Shown here piece by piece: positions 49,035 through 52,746 of a stretch of 52,746 bases of DNA. This stretch comes from DATLGB01 sp038318085. GTDB lineage: Bacteria; Actinomycetota; Thermoleophilia; Solirubrobacterales; Solirubrobacteraceae. Made by a program: the position numbers and the translations under genes. The DNA lies in NCBI GenBank assembly GCA_038318085.1, contig JBBQBV010000006.1, forward strand, positions 1 through 52,746, given 5' to 3'. Below the pieces are notes generated by a model. The model saw nothing but the letters and a program-made list of their open reading frames with translations. It made no database searches and was not told the DNA's origin. How positions within the stretch are numbered: position 1 is the first letter of the stretch; every line of letters begins with the position of its first letter.

Positions 49035-49271
49035 TCAATCGTGCTCGAGCGGGAGGTGGTTGGTCTCGCGCACGGAGTCGCGAACCCAGATCGCGGTGGT
49101 GACCAGGAAGAGCACGAGGCCCGCGACCAGCAGGATCGGCGTGAGGGTGATGCTGACGATCGTCAGCGCGAGGCCGACGGCGTTGAGCAGCGGCAGCAGG
49201 CTCGGCGCGGGCATGTGGATGCGCTCGCCGGCGGGCGGCGCGTTCTGCTCGTCGGTCCCGGCTTCGCTCAT
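49035..49271 (-). CDS. Two-helix oxidase-associated membrane protein (subunit IV-like)
   Basis: 78 residues. Polar N-terminus (SEAGTDEQNAPPAGERIHMP), two membrane helices (~27-46 and ~47-66) and a charged C-terminus. Size and place at the end of the A1 cluster resemble actinobacterial oxidase subunit IV (CtaF-like), although shorter. ATG overlaps the preceding small gene (ATGA at 49271-49268). Confidence 0.7.
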   Translation of the reverse strand: MSEAGTDEQNAPPAGERIHMPAPSLLPLLNAVGLALTIVSITLTPILLVAGLVLFLVTTAIWVRDSVRETNHLPLEHD

Positions 49272-49378
49272 GCCGTGTAGATGTAGGCCGCCAGGAACGT
49301 GAGCCCGAAGATGATCACGCAGATGGCGCCGACGACCAGGCCGGTGCGGATGTTCTTGAGCGCGAGCTTGCGGTCCAT
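49268..49378 (-). CDS. 36-residue single-helix membrane protein
   Basis: ATG 49378. DRKLALKNIRTGLVVGAICV leads into one membrane helix ending FLAAYIYTA. Twelve bases after ctaB and overlapping the next gene by four bases (ATGA). Basic start and helix give an N-in topology. Together with the 35-residue protein of the other cluster, it suggests small structural or assembly subunits of the oxidases. No family recognised. Confidence 0.68.
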   Translation of the reverse strand: MDRKLALKNIRTGLVVGAICVIIFGLTFLAAYIYTA

Positions 49379-49390
49379 GGGCGCGGAACC

Positions 49391-50302
<912 letters not shown>

Positions 50303-50305
50303 CGC

Positions 50306-52024
50306 TCAGGCCTCCGAGAGCGCCCGGCTCGGGGCGTGACGCTGTGCGACGCCGGTCTCCTGCTCGACCTGGCGCCGGATGTCCTTCATCGGCTCGACCG
50401 AGCGCACGCGCGGGACCACGTCGAAGTTGTGCTCGGGCGGGGGCGACGTCGTGTACCACTCCAGGGTGTTGGCCTTCCACGGGTCCGGGCCGGCGATGGT
50501 GCCCTTGCGCAGCGAGGTCACCATGTTGATCACCGTGATCAGCACGCCGAGCCCGATCACGAACGAGCCGATCGTCGAGATCAGGTTGTAGGCGTTCCAG
50601 CCCGAGTCCGAGGAGTACTCGTAGATGCGGCGCGGCATCCCGGACAGGCCGGCCGCGTGCTGGATCAAGAAGGTCACGTGGAAGCCGACGAACACGAGGG
50701 CGAACCCGACCTTGCCGGTCTTCTCGGACAGCATCCGCCCCGACATCTTCGGAAACCAGTAGTACAGCGCCGAGAGCATGCCGAAGCCGGCCGCGCCGAA
50801 CGCCGTGTAGTGAAAGTGCGCGACGACGAAGTAGGAGTCGGTCAGCTGCCAGTCGACCGGGAAGACGGCGAGGAAGATGCCGGTGATGCCCCCCATCAGA
50901 AACGTGCCGATGCCGGCGACGGCGTACAGCAGCGCCACCCGGTACTCGATCGTGCCCCGCCACAGCGTGGCGATCCAGTTGAGGACCTTCACGCCGGTGG
51001 GTACCGCGATCACGAAGCTCGAGAGCATGAAGAACGCAAGCACCACGGTCGAGGTCGGCACGGAGAACATGTGATGCGCCCACACGAGCAGGCCGAGGAA
51101 CGCGATGCCCACGGTCGAGGCGGCGATCGCCTTGTAGCCGAAGATCGGCTTGCGAGCGAACACCGGCAGGACCTCGGAGAACACGCCGAAGGCCGGCAAC
51201 ACGAGGATGTAGACCTCCGGGTGCCCAAAGAACCAGAACAGGTGCTGCCACAACAGCGCCGAGCCTCCGGCGGTCGGGTCGAAGAAGTGCGTGCCGAAGT
51301 TGCGGTCCAGCAGCAGCATCGTGACCGTCGCCGCCAGCGACGACAGGGCGATCACGATCAGATAGGCGTAGATCAGGATCGTCCAGACGAACAGCGGCAG
51401 GCGGCCCCAGCCCATGCCCCGTGCGCGCATGTTTTGGATCGTCGCGATGAAGTTGATCGCGCCGAGGATCGACGACAGGCCCGTCAGGTGGATCATGTAG
51501 ATCCACGCCTCCTGGCCGTTGGACGCCGAGTAGGCGCGCGAGGACAGCGGCACGTAAGAAAACCAGCCGGCCTCGGGCGGCGTGAAGAACAGCGAGAGGT
51601 ACAGCGAGATCCCGCCGAACAAGAACATCCAGTACGACCAGGCGTTCAGCCGTGGGAAGGCGACGTCGCGCGCGCCGATCATCAGCGGCACGAGGTAGTT
51701 GGCGAACCCGGCCCACAGCGGGACGATGACGAGGAAGATCATCGTCGTCCCGTGCAGGGTCATGATCTCGTTGTACTTCTCGGGCGAGAGCAGGTTGTTG
51801 TCCGGCACGCCCAGCTGCAGGCGCATCAGCAGCGCCTCGACGCCGCCGATCAAGAAGAAGACGGCGACCGTCCAGAGGTACATGATCCCGATCTTCTTGT
51901 GATCGGTCGTGGTGATCCACGAGACCCAGCCCTTGGCCTCGGGCTCGACGGCGTGCGCGATGATCTCCGGGCGCGGGAGCTTGCGGATGGCGGGGACGGT
52001 GTCGGGCTCGACGGCGGTGCTCAA
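50306..52024 (-). CDS. ctaD: Cytochrome c oxidase subunit I, A1-type
   Basis: 572 residues. LHGTTMIFL (TM2 low-spin His), WFFGHPEVYILVLPAFG (CuB His, Glu270 at the D-channel end, Tyr), LVWAHHMFSV, VPTGVKVLNW (K-channel) and VAHFHYTAFGAAGFG (haem ligands). With GHPEV this is a canonical A1-type oxidase. It is shorter than the A2 subunit, lacking the extra N-terminal helices. Subunit II is 12 bp upstream. Confidence 0.95.
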   Translation of the reverse strand: MSTAVEPDTVPAIRKLPRPEIIAHAVEPEAKGWVSWITTTDHKKIGIMYLWTVAVFFLIGGVEALLMRLQLGVPDNNLLSPEKYNEIMTLHGTTMIFLVIVPLWAGFANYLVPLMIGARDVAFPRLNAWSYWMFLFGGISLYLSLFFTPPEAGWFSYVPLSSRAYSASNGQEAWIYMIHLTGLSSILGAINFIATIQNMRARGMGWGRLPLFVWTILIYAYLIVIALSSLAATVTMLLLDRNFGTHFFDPTAGGSALLWQHLFWFFGHPEVYILVLPAFGVFSEVLPVFARKPIFGYKAIAASTVGIAFLGLLVWAHHMFSVPTSTVVLAFFMLSSFVIAVPTGVKVLNWIATLWRGTIEYRVALLYAVAGIGTFLMGGITGIFLAVFPVDWQLTDSYFVVAHFHYTAFGAAGFGMLSALYYWFPKMSGRMLSEKTGKVGFALVFVGFHVTFLIQHAAGLSGMPRRIYEYSSDSGWNAYNLISTIGSFVIGLGVLITVINMVTSLRKGTIAGPDPWKANTLEWYTTSPPPEHNFDVVPRVRSVEPMKDIRRQVEQETGVAQRHAPSRALSEA

Positions 52025-52036
52025 GGTTCAGGGCTC

Positions 52037-52746
52037 CTAGCCGTTGGCGCCGGCGGTGTCGTACTTGGGACGGTTGCGCTGCTGCTCGGTGCGCGCCTGC
52101 TTGATGCGCGCGGCCTGGCCGTCGTACCAGCGCTGGTAGGCGTCGGGGGAGACGACGTGCACCTCGGCGAGCATGTTGGCATGGTTGCGGCCGCACAGCT
52201 CGGCGCACTGACCCTCGTAGGTGCCGGGCCGGGCCTTGAACCAGGTGTGGTTGGTGTATCCCGGTATGGCGTCCATCTTGCCGCCCAGCTTCGGGACCCA
52301 CCACGAATGGTTGACGTCGTCGGCCGTGATGTCCAGGACGACCGTGGTGTCCGAGGGGACGACCATCTCCGTGTAGGAGAAGACGCCCTCCTTGCCGGGG
52401 TACTGGTAGCGCCACACGTACTGCTGGCCGTCGACGACGATCTTCAGCGCCTTGCCGTCGGGCGGCGTGGGCTGGTCCGTCGAGGCGTAGATGGCCTGGG
52501 AGGCGAACTGCAGTCCGTTCTGGCCGGTCGCCGGCGGGTTCTTGATCGACGGCAGCTCGACGAAGGTCACGACCACGAGGAAGACCAGGATGACCGCGGC
52601 GCCGACGGTCCAGCCGATCTCCAGGCGCGTGTTGCCGTGGATCTGGGCGGCGACGGCGCCCTTCTTGGCCTTGAACTTGAAAAACGCCCACACCAGGGCG
52701 CCCTCGACGGCGACGAAGACGACGAGCGCGATGACCGCGAGCAGCT
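52037..52746 (-). CDS. ctaC: Cytochrome c oxidase subunit II, 5'-truncated by window edge
   Basis: Open to the right edge; the codons beyond GTG 52693 encode the hydrophobic helix LLAVIALVVFVAVEGALVWA, so that GTG is internal. A second helix (WTVGAAVILVFLVVVTFVEL), the CuA domain with VNHSWWVP and CAELCGRNHANM, and a polar C-terminus follow. No cytochrome c is fused at the C-terminus, unlike the caa3 paralogue. Confidence 0.93.
   Translation of the reverse strand, partial: LLAVIALVVFVAVEGALVWAFFKFKAKKGAVAAQIHGNTRLEIGWTVGAAVILVFLVVVTFVELPSIKNPPATGQNGLQFASQAIYASTDQPTPPDGKALKIVVDGQQYVWRYQYPGKEGVFSYTEMVVPSDTTVVLDITADDVNHSWWVPKLGGKMDAIPGYTNHTWFKARPGTYEGQCAELCGRNHANMLAEVHVVSPDAYQRWYDGQAARIKQARTEQQRNRPKYDTAGANG

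Overview
This is a very GC-rich, gene-dense bacterial chromosome segment with no mobile element, rRNA, tRNA or CRISPR array that I can see. Gene content and style suggest a high-GC actinobacterium, most likely of the Thermoleophilia/Solirubrobacterales type. The reasons are the murI-rph-rdgB order, glmM-glmS-acpS-nnrD/E-CBS-alr, GuaB3 next to guaA, many zinc-ribbon membrane proteins, and widespread GTG/TTG starts. The lineage is an inference from gene content, not a measured phylogeny.

Layout. 1-2136 (+): two ferritin-like proteins, TatA, a JAMM metalloprotease and a zinc-ribbon/DUF2007 membrane protein. 2266-4637 (-): a gluzincin-like protein, DUF1152 and DUF1802. 4813-10494 (-): a catabolic operon (hydantoinase/oxoprolinase A and B, epoxide-hydrolase-like enzyme, hydroxyisobutyrate-dehydrogenase-like enzyme) behind a small Cys/His-rich protein. 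10541-15463: nadB and a histone-deacetylase-like gene diverging from a 17-bp gap, then a SPOR/collagen-like protein, a zinc-ribbon protein and a glycosyltransferase. 15581-19184: a Flp-type pilin, murI, rph, rdgB, two small unknown genes and HU. 19250-25873: pyrF, a D-Ala-D-Ala carboxypeptidase, a PfkB sugar-phosphate kinase, guaB3 and guaA. 26464-35709: rplM-rpsI-glmM-glmS-acpS-nnrD/E-CBS-alr-cca, linking translation, amino-sugar and wall-precursor synthesis. 35698-42287: M28 peptidase, HIT protein, cold-shock protein, secreted protein, MFS exporter, degenerate GGDEF protein, lipoprotein, zinc ribbon and glycosyltransferase. 42318-52746: respiratory block with a cytochrome c-cupredoxin lipoprotein, a VapBC pair, and two complete-looking but different haem-copper oxidase clusters separated by an AraC-type regulator.

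The respiratory block is the functional centrepiece. One oxidase has the A2-type YSHPAV signature and a subunit II with a C-terminal cytochrome c (caa3). The other has the A1-type GHPEVY signature and a subunit II whose visible part has no cytochrome c. Each cluster carries a tiny single-helix membrane protein (35 and 36 residues) that is easily missed.

Two expression features recur. (1) At least thirteen genes have a TANNNT hexamer ending 6-8 nt before the start codon, the layout of leaderless transcripts; two divergent pairs share overlapping -10 elements. (2) Three genes (JAMM protease, DUF1152, glmM) have no ATG/GTG/TTG where homology says they should start, yet all three have an in-frame CTG overlapping the upstream stop as CTGA, mirroring the ATGA/GTGA couplings used elsewhere here.

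No gene-free stretch exceeds 300 bases. The longest gaps are 18047-18230 (imperfect 51-bp repeat), 4638-4812 (AT-richer promoter region), 48890-49034, 18781-18911 (palindromes) and 2137-2265 (large hairpin).
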